Below the pieces are notes generated by a model, which made no database searches, was not told the origin of the DNA, and saw nothing but the letters and a program-made list of their open reading frames with translations. From positions 124,001 through 188,000 of the forward strand of contig JAPEVC010000037.1 of the NCBI GenBank assembly GCA_027946555.1: DNA of 64,000 nucleotides, written 5' to 3'. The number at the start of each line of letters is the position of its first letter. Position 1 is the stretch's first letter. Positions 46,265 through 56,417 of the stretch are shown one piece after another. A program made the position numbers and the translations under genes. The DNA is from Gnomoniopsis sp. IMI 355080. Taxonomy: Eukaryota > Ascomycota > Sordariomycetes > Diaporthales > Gnomoniaceae.

Positions 46265-49200
46265 TCTGTCTAGGTATAGCACCCGCGAGGCGCTGTTGCT
46301 GTGGCAGTTCTGCTCATGGACATGGTCGACCCGCGTATAGCCGCTAGTCGACCAAGCACAAGGCGAACAATTTGCGCCTGGAATAATAAAAGAAGCAATG
46401 TTGATTTCTTGTGCTCGACCTCCTGTCGTGGACTGGCCCGGCTGTTTCCACAGTGTACCGGGCTGCACCGGTCCGTGACAAGTACATGGTACTGTACCAA
46501 AATGGCTTGTTAGGAATACATGGCCCACCCAATCCACCTGGTTAAGGTTCTAGGCCTTGTCAAACGAGGTGCTCCCCCCTGGGAGCGTGAGGCCATTTTG
46601 AGGCAACGTGGTGACACATTGCTGTCGAAACCGAACAGATTACCATCCCATGGACTTATGGTAGAGCGGTCAGTGGATAGTCACTTGATAGTGTCCTCAT
46701 AAATCCGTTGGGTTGTGTCACCCCCATCCACCGCCGTTTCCGTCCTGGCAGTGGCACGCAGTACATAGTAATTTGGATGTTGTTCCTCAAATAATGGGCC
46801 TCTAAAGAGAGGTCAGGTACATCGCAAGTACCCAAAAAGTGGGCGAGTGGCCATGTCCGGTGCCTTCTTAGGTATTTGATGACGGCTCTTTGCGGCTCTT
46901 CCAGCCAGGGACGCCGTCGAAAAGTACCGACGCTAGACGTCGGGTTTGGGGGTGCGAAAAAAAAAAAAAAACACTGAATTTTTTTGGCCCTTTTTTTTGT
47001 CTTCTTCAAAGCATCAACCCTGCTTGTTTGTGAGTACCTCCGTACCTGACGATCGACTCGGATGGAAAACGTGGGTCGGTCTACCCGCACAGGTGAATCC
47101 CAGCGCTTCTGCTTTTGGAATCTGCAAGCGGCTTTGTACGTAACATTTGCCCACTGCACGTGAAATATTCACCAAGTCTGGGAAGACTTCACTAGGGACC
47201 CACTGGGATTGGAAGTCCAGAGTATTGTGAAACATGGAAATGCTTCAAAGAAAGCAAGTGATCGAGTAATAATCGAGTAACGGTCAACCAAAGAGGACAG
47301 ACGACTGTGTAAAAAGCCCGCAATGCAGCCGTAGCGTTGAAATGAAAAGAGTCGACGATTGGTTGGGTGCTGGAAAACACGAGCAACGGTATAAGATGCC
47401 GCTTTGTAGACGTCCCGCTGCGGCCATGGGGCTCCACATTCCCCAGATCTTTTCCCAAGTATTCTGTAGAAACCTCTAGACAAGCATATTCGAAGCTATT
47501 GCGGGATCTGGGAACACTTGCTGCTGTTGACTTCGGATCTTGCTTTCGGGCAAGCTCATGCTCAGCCTCCGGTGGTGAAGTGTGGCTCCGCGGAAATGCA
47601 CAAGTCCATGATCCGCATACGCTCCCGTGTCCCGCTAGGCGGTCTAGATGAGCGGCCTTTCGAGAACTGGGGAGAATGCGGGGGCGTGACGCTCTCTTAA
47701 TGGACAATAGCAGACGCAAAAGACCGCGTGATATGCATTGGACTGACTGTAGAATTATTCCCACGGCATGGCGCCAGGAGAGGATCACCGCCAGTCAGGC
47801 AGACGACTATCTAGGTACTTTACACGAATTGCGAAATGCGGAGCGAACCGAGGGGTGCGGCGCAGTAGGTGTACCACATGACTTGCAAATACTTCTTTTT
47901 TCTTTTCTGTCCGTGTGCCTGCAAGACAAAGTTTGAGTTGAGGCATCACGACGCTGACCAAAGAGATGGTGTGCTCCAGGCATGGGCTCTGTTAATATGT
48001 ATCAAATACATGCTGCATGCCGAAGTCGCAGATGACAGTCGTTGTATGGAGAAGGTTACTCGAAAAGTAGGATTCGTAAGGCCTGTTTCTCTCTCTCTCT
48101 TTTCCCCCCCGCCTTGCCTCAAAAAATATTGAAACAAAGAACGAGATGGGGGGACGCCGTTTGTATACTGCATGCAGCAGCACACTTACGATCAGAGACG
48201 CTACCGAATGACTTCCAGATGGTTGCACTTTGTGGGAAGGAATTGCGAGGCGAAGAAAAATCTGAAAAGAAACAAAACGCAATGACGCCGCAATGAAGCG
48301 TCATTCATTCCAAGGCACGCTGAATCGGTTTTTTTTTTTTTTTTTTTTTTTTTTTGCCAGAGGATTCGGTGGTCGGCGGTGGAAGAAAATTCGACGATGG
48401 CGTGAAAAATACTTCAGGAGGTACAGTCACAGCCTCTGTAGTACCAAATACTTGATTAATCCTTGATGGCGGAAGTGGAGGCATCGGCAGCTCGCGCGGA
48501 CTTGAGTCGCTGCAGTCGCCATGGCAGAAGACCACGGGCTAGCTACCATAGTCTCCCAGGTACGTGTTGAGGATTCGAGATATATTGAAGTTTGACAAAC
48601 ATCAGACATGCAGGGCCGAATAACAGCCGGACGAAACAGAGAACCTTACAATACAAGACAAGCGCTCGTTGCGTCTGAAGCTGTAAGTGAATTGTCTTGA
48701 CGATGCTTTCTCTTCGCCTGCCCAGCATCAATGCTCACAGGGCTGCAAGGGTGGTGCCGCCAAGTGGGACCAGCGAGTTTCTATTTTTCTTGAGACGGAT
48801 CCCGGAGGCTGTCACCCTCATCAACAGGTTCGCACGTTCGTCTCGTAACTGCCATCAATCGCCTTGGCAGAAGTATTACCAGAGCGTCAGATCTGAACCA
48901 GCAGGCCGTTCACAGCCCTAGCATGATACGTTGTTCACCATAGGCATCTAGTAGGTGACTTTACGTCTCGAACCGTTTCCGGAGCGGCCATCGGAAGGCC
49001 CTACGATATCCACTGTGGTGTGTTCTGTAAGGCTGTTTGCGAAATGAAGGCATCGTGATGAATCCTGCCTGTCTCCATCGAGGTGCTGGAGTACTCCATA
49101 ACCATCACGCACGTGTACATAGTATAATCCTATGCCAAATTGCGTGACACCTCATCGCCCGGTCCGGTAAGTACATAGTACTCAGGTACCGCGGCTGGGC

Positions 49201-50338
49201 GGTATCCCCAGTTCATTGCCTACCGCCCTCGCAAACACCTACTATGGTACATACAATGCAGTAGTAGCATTGGATGTATTTCGTGGCACACAAACTTGAG
49301 CGTCTGGAATGAGCTAGCAATTACGAAACAATTGCACCACCTTGGCTCTCGTCCCGAACAATCGGAGCGCTTTGTTTGCATGAAGAGAGTCAACCAGGCC
49401 TGACGGGTAGTCTTGTGCTGGCTGGAGAGGGCCCTATTGGACATGCGTTGACTGAGACGACGGGAACGTTGTCATAGAGAACAGGGGCCAACCCCCCTGA
49501 GACCACCATACTATGTGTCATGAATTACCTGATGGAAACAGCCTCTAGCACATAGTGGTGCTTTGGCCTTGCTTTCATAAGGACCTTCATGGCCACGGCT
49601 TGGTCTCCAGGTCCAGAACGGCGGTATTTGGTCTTTGACAGCCGGTATTTAAGACATAAGGGACGCCCTGCAATTTTGTGTTGATCCGTACCTCATCTAC
49701 TGCATAATAGTGATTCTGCACTCTGTGCTTGCATCAGCCCAGTACTTCTTCTGCATTGAACTTGTTCACACGAGTGTCCCGTTTGGGTGTCTTAGCGCCC
49801 GCCGACACTTCACAAGCAAACGACCTGACGACTTAGACGACTTAAGACGGATCCCCAGCACAACAGGACCAGCAGATCACCTCTTGGATACGCTCTCCTC
49901 AAAAGCCAAAATCTCAAATACCATCTCGATTGCTCTTCTCGGGTGCCGCCACTCGGCCAGCAGCGGGCAAGAAAGTCATCAGACGTCGACTCATCCTGGC
50001 TAACACCGGCACGGTTTTCAGTGGAGCCTCCAACAAAGAGAGCAAGCCAAAGTGGTTGCAAAATCCACTGGTAGACCAGCAGGGAGGGTCGACAAACCGG
50101 AGGAGAAGAGCACCAACGAACGAGTCAAGACCATTGCAGCTTCGACATCATCCCGGCGTTCCATTACGACACTACGTCTTCCTGTCTGCCAAGTCCGCCA
50201 CTAAGAAGGCCCTGCAGCGTCGGCAAGTCCCTACCGAACGGCGAACCAGGTGCGCGCGCATCCGGCCCTGTGGCAGGGATTCGCTATAAACAACCTGGAA
50301 GGCTAGAATAGAGAGACAAGACTAAAAAAACACCCAAG
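46265..50338. other. Largest intergenic region, no gene recognised
   Basis: 4.1 kb. It contains a 15-nt poly-A (46957-46971), a 27-nt poly-T (48329-48355), and three TACATAGTA copies (46762, 49116, 49172). Frames are short; the lysine run in one minus-strand frame comes from the poly-T. The right end is the alpha-arrestin upstream region, where GGTATTTAAG (about 49644-49653) could be a TATA-like element if the leader is long. Confidence 0.5.
48329..48355 (+). repeat. Poly-T homopolymer, 27 nt
   Basis: Uninterrupted run of 27 T. Its length may be inaccurate through sequencing error. There is no neighbouring reverse-transcriptase relic to suggest a retroposed tail. Confidence 0.9.
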
Positions 50339-51973
50339 ATGCCGCACCGAGTCGCGGCTTTCCTTCGCAACTCTACCAATTCTTTCGAGAACCAGGTCAA
50401 CCAAGTCATACACCTCAAAAAGTCAAACGTCCGAAGCCGGACGAAATCACCACACGCCATCACTGCGGGAGGAGTCTCCGACGGGCCTTCGAGGAGTTCA
50501 GAACGGGTGGCATCATATCCATCATCCATCAACGACGAAATGGACGAGCCATCACCTTTATCAGACTCCCACACCACCAACCCACACTCCTCAGCACCAG
50601 CCGTAGGCAGGATAGCAGAGTCCCCACGGCTGCGGCCCAAGTTGGACGGTCATGACAAGGACCACCACCACCACCGTCTGTCGTTCCCGGGCCTGCATCT
50701 GGGCCGTTCTCACAAGGACCAACACTCCAACCCACACGCACAAATCTCCTGGAAAATTGAGTCACCACCGATTATCTTCCACGGCGATGCTGAGAATAGC
50801 ACTGGTGCACTGGTCTCCGGACAGCTGTACCTTGACATCAAGGACGACGCCGGCTACGAAATCGACTCCTTCAAAGCGACGCTCAACATTCGCGTCACCC
50901 AGAAGAAGCCATTCACAGTGCACTGTCATGAGTGTACCCACCAGTTCACCCAGATCAAAGAGTGGACTTTCCTTTCCCATCCTGGCGTTCCTCTGCACAA
51001 GGGTGTCCACCCCTTTCCCTTCTCGGTGCTGCTCGACGGCCACCTCCCCGCGACGCTGGACTCCCCTCTGGTGAACATCACTTATGAGTTCAAGGCCGAG
51101 GCGATTCCCCTCAAGGCTGCATCACCCTCAATTAAGCTGGAGAAGGTCTTTGACGTCAAGCGCTCCCTCCCACCGCCTGAGCTGCCACACCATTCCGTCC
51201 GCGTGTTCCCGCCCACCAACGTGAAAGCCAGCGTGCACTATCAGCAAGTCATCCACCCCATCGGCACCAACAACCTCACCATGCGGTTGGACGGTATTGC
51301 GCGCATCAACCCCGGCACCAGCACCGTCGAGTACTGGAAGCTCAAGAAGTTGACCTGGCGCCTCGAGGAGTCGCTCAAGACGATTGCGCCCGCATGTGAC
51401 AAGCATAAGCCTGCAAATCCGACCAATGCGGCTGATGAGCAGCAGAAGCGCGGCATGGCGCGCACCGAGACGCGCATTATTGGGGAGAAGACCCTCTTCA
51501 GCGGCTGGAAGTCGTCGTACGCAGGGCCGACGGACTCCAACATCGAGCTGGAGCTGGACTACACACTCAACAAGCACGCCAAATATAGCTGCGACTTGAA
51601 GTCGCGCGATGGCACCGAGGTATCGCACCAACTAATGCTAGAGATGGTTGTGTCGCAGGAGTGCGCACCCGTGGGGAAGCCGGGCTTGGTCACGCAGACG
51701 GGCGTGGGCAGGATCTTGCGTATGCACTTTGGAACGATTCTTACGGAGCGAGGAGGCATTGGCATCAGCTGGGACAACGAGGCGCCACCTATCTACCAAG
51801 ATGTGCCGCCTAGCCCGCCGGCGTACTGCGAGGATCTTGTCGGTACTATGGACGGACTGCCTGACATTATGGAGAGCCTGGACGCCGCGCCGGGTCCAAG
51901 TGGGACGGGGAGTGGGTATGCAAGTGGGAGGAGCAGCGGGCGGAATTCACTAGACGGAGGAGCATGTCGGTAA
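50339..51973 (+). CDS. Alpha-arrestin (Ldb19/Art1-like ubiquitin-ligase adaptor)
   Basis: Adaptor that would recruit a Nedd4/Rsp5-type HECT ubiquitin ligase to plasma-membrane transporters for endocytosis. Intronless, 544 aa. A disordered Ser-rich N-terminus (about 1-120, with a four-His run) precedes the arrestin-like core: SWKIESPPIIFHGDAENSTG, SGQLYLDIKDD, then an HCHEC cysteine pair and IKEWTFLSHPGVPLHKGVHPFPFSVLLDGHLPATLDSPLVNITYEFKAEA, which fits the Ldb19-type arrestin domain. Two PPxY motifs lie close together near the C-terminus (PPIY 483-486 and PPAY 493-496). The C-terminal tail is Gly/Ser-rich. Cargo is unknown. Confidence 0.88.
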   Translation: MPHRVAAFLRNSTNSFENQVNQVIHLKKSNVRSRTKSPHAITAGGVSDGPSRSSERVASYPSSINDEMDEPSPLSDSHTTNPHSSAPAVGRIAESPRLRPKLDGHDKDHHHHRLSFPGLHLGRSHKDQHSNPHAQISWKIESPPIIFHGDAENSTGALVSGQLYLDIKDDAGYEIDSFKATLNIRVTQKKPFTVHCHECTHQFTQIKEWTFLSHPGVPLHKGVHPFPFSVLLDGHLPATLDSPLVNITYEFKAEAIPLKAASPSIKLEKVFDVKRSLPPPELPHHSVRVFPPTNVKASVHYQQVIHPIGTNNLTMRLDGIARINPGTSTVEYWKLKKLTWRLEESLKTIAPACDKHKPANPTNAADEQQKRGMARTETRIIGEKTLFSGWKSSYAGPTDSNIELELDYTLNKHAKYSCDLKSRDGTEVSHQLMLEMVVSQECAPVGKPGLVTQTGVGRILRMHFGTILTERGGIGISWDNEAPPIYQDVPPSPPAYCEDLVGTMDGLPDIMESLDAAPGPSGTGSGYASGRSSGRNSLDGGACR

Positions 51974-52462
51974 TGATGAGTAACGCGTGGTACGCTGGCC
52001 TTGCCCTTCGCTTGGCGATTCTTGCGGGACTTGCATACCATCCTAGGGGTAACAGGCCCTTTTCATGGCGCAGCCGGTTTTCTTTTTTATCTTTTATTAT
52101 TCAGGTAGTTCAAGCTGATACCCCCATGTGCAAAGGGCACATCAAATTCGATTTTCAGAGGCTGGCTTTGTCTATTGACGAGTCAGAACGGTGAACAGAG
52201 CATAGTACCATACAGATTTAGGTAATCACCACAAGTCAATGCTGAGCACCGTACCGATTTGAGTACCGATTTGATACGCATAGTGGTATGTGTACAATTC
52301 AAATGTGGCTCATGTTGCGGATGCGAGATGAATGTGTTCTCGCTACATGATATGTTGTGTGACAATCAATGCGCGATGTTGAAAATCTGTACAATCTCCG
52401 ATCCATAACGCCAGGCCCCTTCCCAATCATTTGAACCGGTCAGTGTATAATTCGCAAAAGCC
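51974..52462. other. Convergent 3' flanks
   Basis: 489 bp between the stops of the alpha-arrestin and GTPBP1-type genes. No coding signal seen. Confidence 0.5.
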
Positions 52463-54497
52463 TCAAGAGCTAGCCTCTCCCATTGGACCTCTAGCTTTCC
52501 CATTGCCCGATGCGTCGCCATTCAAACTCGTTTCATTTTCCTCAGTTTTTGGGAACAGTTTGGGGTCGTACCCAACAGCTTTAACTATGCCGAGACCTTT
52601 CGTTCTCCCCTCGCGGAACAACAACCTGTCGCCAGGAGCAAGGTACTCCGGACGTTGTACGAAACGGAAAGCCACTGTCGCTCGGTCGCCCGTTCGGATA
52701 AAAGGCCGGTCAACGTCGATGATGCTGCACGTTTGAGATACAGGCCCCACGTGTAGCATAGCCTGGTACTTCTTCTTGATGGTGGTCACGTGGTTGAGGA
52801 TAAGCACGTCGGCGACAAAGTCGCTGTGTACTTTGGGCATGGGCGCCCCATCCAAGGGCTTGGGCAAGACGACCATGCCTTTGCGAACATCTTTTCGACG
52901 CAATTTTTTGAGCGCAAACGAGGCGGACTGCCCTGCCGAGGCGGCCGGCACACCAATGCGTTTGCGCTCGATGCTCCGGATAGACGTCTGGGCAAAGTTT
53001 CCCAGAGAATCAGGCCCGATGATGACACTATCTCCAGCATGAATGACGCCGCTTTTGATGATACCAGAGACGATAGTCCCAGAAAATGGGACCGAGAATG
53101 TATCATTTACATGGAACTCGAAGGGGGCATCTGCATCGTATCTGACAAGAGGTTAGTGAGGCCGAAGAAAGAGAGTGTGAGACAAAGCATTACCTTCCAT
53201 GATGCGGCAATATGTTCAAGAAGGTCCGTACCAAGTCCAGGTTCTGGCCGGTGACATTAGAGACCTGGAAGATGGGCGTAATGCGTTGCGAGACGAACTG
53301 GGTAGCAGTGTTGATGCACTCCTCCCGGTTGTTGATGAAGATGGGGATTTTCCTGGCGCCAGGAGATTTGAGGATTTTTGTGATCTGTGTAATGGTCTGC
53401 TCGAGAATGTGAGGTGGACAGATGTCGATCTTGGTAATGACAACCATAACAGGAACATTCAGTGCCAACGAAATACCCAGATGCTCCTTGCTCATGCCAA
53501 TCAGACCATTGTTTGCGGCGACCATGAGCAAACAGTAGTTGGGGCTGCTAGATAGTAGACCAAAGACGGTGGTGCGTAAATATCGCTCGTGGCCAGCCAG
53601 ATCAGTGAAAGTGATGACTTTGGCGCTGCGCTTGCCAATCTCCTCCCACGACAACTTGCGCCCAGGAGTATCCGAGGTAATGACCTGGCCGTGTGTACCG
53701 AATCCCATGATCTCCATGCCCACGGAACTGGTCCGGCCTGTCTCGATTTCATGTTTGTGGCGGAAGAGATTCACTCGAGCTTTGCCTCTGCCATCATCAA
53801 GGTCGCCCTTGACTAGGACCCCCAGCATGGAGCTCTTGCCCGCATCGACATTGCCGACGACTGCTATTCTAGTCTCGATAACATTCTCGACGGTGGCGGG
53901 GTTCTGGCGGATGAGCGTCTTGCTGCTGCATTCCTTGTCCTTCTTGCCCTTGTCACTGGCGGTATTGTTGACTTCGACATCGCCTCCCACATTTCTGGTC
54001 AAGAGGAGCTGGCAATCGGCGTTGACTTGCTTGGCAGCAGCCTGCAGGCGGTCCCATGCGTGGTCCCAGTCTGCTTTGCTGAGATGCATCGAGTCGCCAT
54101 TGTGCTCGAAGCCAATGTCAAACAAGGTCTCGCCATGACCATCCTCCAGGCGTAAGGTTATCAGGTCGACCAGATTCTGTAGGGAAGCATTGTCGTCCTG
54201 GAGGAGGAGGGTGTGGAGGGGGACTTGAGGCTCCTTGTCAGAGAGGTCGAGAGAATCGAGGATGTCGTCTAGCTCAGCATCGATATCGGCGTGGCCGGTA
54301 GAAGCAGGGCCTGCCGAATGGGCACCTACCGAAGCTGGAGCTGGAGCTGGAGCAGTGTCTACGGCAGATCTGTTGTTGGAGGAGGAGGGAAACCTTTTGG
54401 CCTGTTGAAGCTCGACATATTCCGCAAAGTCGCTGAGGGCGGCCTCTCCCTTGCGCCGCTCGTGCGGTAACTTTGCTATTCCTGATTTCTTGTCCAT
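52463..54497 (-). CDS. GTPBP1-type translational GTPase
   Basis: EF-Tu-like GTPase of the GTPBP1/2 (AGP-1) family, related to Hbs1 and eEF1A and implicated in mRNA surveillance or ribosome rescue. Two exons (54497-53194, 53141-52463) give 660 aa. G1 is GNVDAGKSS (215-223), G3 DLAGHERYL, G4 TKID, with the switch-linked GMEIMGFGTHGQ as in the family. The intron restores HHG-R-YDADAPFEFHVND. Domain II (VSGIIKSGVIHAGDSVIIGP) and domain III (CSIIDVDRPFIRTGDRATVAFRF) complete the fold. The first 200 residues are acidic and family-specific. The ATG at 54497 is used; the frame is open upstream only from a GTG. Confidence 0.92.
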
Positions 54498-55582
54498 TTT
54501 GGGCTTTCGCACTTTGTACCGAGCGTCAGGTCAGTCCAATAGCGTGGGAATACTCGGGCCATGATTGCGTTGAAGCGCGTACCTCTTGATGCGGGCTAAG
54601 TGGGAAGTTGTATTCGAAGAATCATTGCAATCCAATATGACATGTGACGTGATGTGAAATTGGGTGCTGTGTGAGGTGCACGCGAGAGAAGAAACAGTCA
54701 CCACAGTGAGGAGAAGGAAACTGGACACCGATTATAGCAACAACGTGAAGGTGTCCGGATGAGCAATACCGAAGACGGGGCTGAGGTGCAATTGGCCGCT
54801 GTAGTCATAATTGCGGCGAGTTTCCCATCATCGGTACAATGGGGGATGGCCTTACAGAAACGGCCTGGCTCCCGTCGATGATGCGCGGAGCTCCCCCGCA
54901 CTCCTCGTTCCTCCCAGGCATCCTCAGCATTGGCAGCTATTAGTATTACTGTGTACGGGCAGCTATTATCGATAACAGGCCGCTTGCCCCACTGTGACAA
55001 AAGTTAGGGGGCCGTTGCTTGCTTGGAGGAGTTTTGGGGGCGGCGGTTGCGTTCGACGATTACGATTGCACGTTACCAAGCGCGCAAGACCTTCACACAA
55101 ATTACTCGATGGGCACGCAAGTAGTCTGACACCCAGAATACTGGTTTCAATCCGTTTCGCTAATATGTTCCTCCATGTGACTGGCTCTATACAGGCTTCA
55201 ATCGCTTTATCCCAAGCCTCCCATTCGGCACTTTTGATGCAGAAGAATCGATAGCTGTTCTTCTCGATATACCATGAGCCTTGTATCACATGAAGCCTCT
55301 CTTCCATGGCGTCCGTCATACCCTATGAGGCTCTTGCCCTTAGCAATTAGATACTCTGCAGTGTGAGGGCGATGACATGGTCATATACGGCGTGCAATCG
55401 AGCTTCTCTCCTCCCCGGACGATTGACCTCCATCATGTGACCGGTCTTGCCCGTCATATTCTCTCTGCATGAGCCGTCCTGGTGCTGGCATGTTGACAAG
55501 TGGATGGTAACTGTCCACATTGTCAATCAGACCCTCTGCGGGTCTTATCCCAACGATGCCTTGACTCTCGGCAGCCGTAGGA
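54498..55582. other. Intergenic region between GTPBP1-type and LSM3 genes
   Basis: 1.1 kb, both neighbours on the minus strand. It holds the GTPBP1-type promoter and the LSM3 3' flank. A minus-strand frame of 117 codons (54966-55319) has no recognisable domain and is not called a gene. Confidence 0.5.
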
Positions 55583-55990
55583 TCATGATTGGGTGAGCGG
55601 GGAAATCAACACCACACTGTCGCCTACGAACGTCCGTCAGCCACGACCAGAAGTTGGTGTCATGATCCACGTACCTCGAACGAAGAGCATCTCAGACTTC
55701 TTGCTGACGGTCTTGACCTCGTCATCGTCAGCCTCGTCGTCGACCATGTAAATGGTTTCCTCCACATCGCCCAACACCAGGTTGCAGTGACTGTCGTATG
55801 CCTGTGCGCCAGGATTGTCAGTGAGACTGGGTAGGATGGGGGATGAGGGTTCTCGCTGGTTGCATACGTGGAGTCTTCCCTTTAGCTCACGGTCGCCTCG
55901 GAGCTTCACAAATACAACCTCATCGAGCAAGAGGCGCACCAAGTCGAGAGGCTCGGAAACAGTTGCAGGTTCATCTCCGAGATCAGCCAT
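55583..55990 (-). CDS. LSM3: U6 snRNA-associated Sm-like protein LSm3
   Basis: Subunit of the Lsm2-8 ring (U6 snRNP, splicing, nucleus) and the Lsm1-7 ring (mRNA decay, cytoplasm). Three exons (55990-55868, 55801-55675, 55623-55583) give 96 aa, the usual LSm3 size. Sm motif 1 is LDLVRLLLDEVVFVKLRGDRELKGRLH-AYDSHCNLVL, joined across a phase-0 intron. DVEETIYMVDDE follows, and Sm motif 2 is SEMLFVRG-DSVVLISP, joined across the second intron. The VSEPLDLVRL start and LFVRGDSVVLISP end are diagnostic for LSm3. It is divergent from the PPR-like gene. Confidence 0.95.
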
Positions 55991-56417
55991 GTTGAGAATT
56001 TCGGCACCGATAGAGGCAAAGGTGGAGGATCTTGTCGGACCAGGCTAGAAAGGCGGTTGGATATTGGCAAGCTGGCTGGCTGACTGGAAGACGATGAATA
56101 TTGACCGAGCACTTTGGGTCCGTGCGATTAACTCCCTTGTAATCGAACACCCTAACCCTGGACACAACTGTGGGCTACGTCGTGCAGCCCCTTCAGGCCC
56201 TGGCATATATGCAGGTGCAGATGGTGAGGGGAAGGAAGCCAGAATCCCTGTATAGAGGTGCCTGTTGGGGGTACCTGAACATACCATTCACCACCCCCTT
56301 GGAAATTGATGTCTGTCCGGGTGTCAAAACAATGCTTGCCTGCTTCTTTTCAGTACTCACTCTCAACGCCTCCTCGCAATAGCCTCTGAGTGATGAGTCG
56401 CCGTCGACCCGCCCCGG
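55991..56417. promoter_or_regulatory. Divergent promoter region, LSM3 / PPR-like gene, with telobox
   Basis: 427 bp between two start codons. ACCCTAACCCTG at 56149-56160 is a telobox-like double TTAGGG site (complement), known elsewhere as a binding site of telomere-repeat transcription factors (Tbf1/Teb1 type). The same 12-mer recurs at 63928-63939. Confidence 0.5.

Noticed and set aside
48305..48535. Minus-strand ORF with a lysine run
   Set aside because: The lysines come from the 27-nt poly-T; no protein signal remains without it.
53539..54138. Plus-strand ORF of 199 codons
   Set aside because: It lies wholly antisense to the GTPBP1-type coding exon; the sense frame has all GTPase motifs.
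54498..54512. GTG-initiated N-terminal extension of the GTPBP1-type protein
   Set aside because: Nuclear genes start at ATG; the first in-frame ATG (54497) gives a normal start. The same reasoning excludes the GTG at 61011 for GPI12.
54966..55319. Minus-strand ORF of 117 codons
   Set aside because: No domain or plausible splice partners, and it overlaps an open frame on the other strand; treated as chance.
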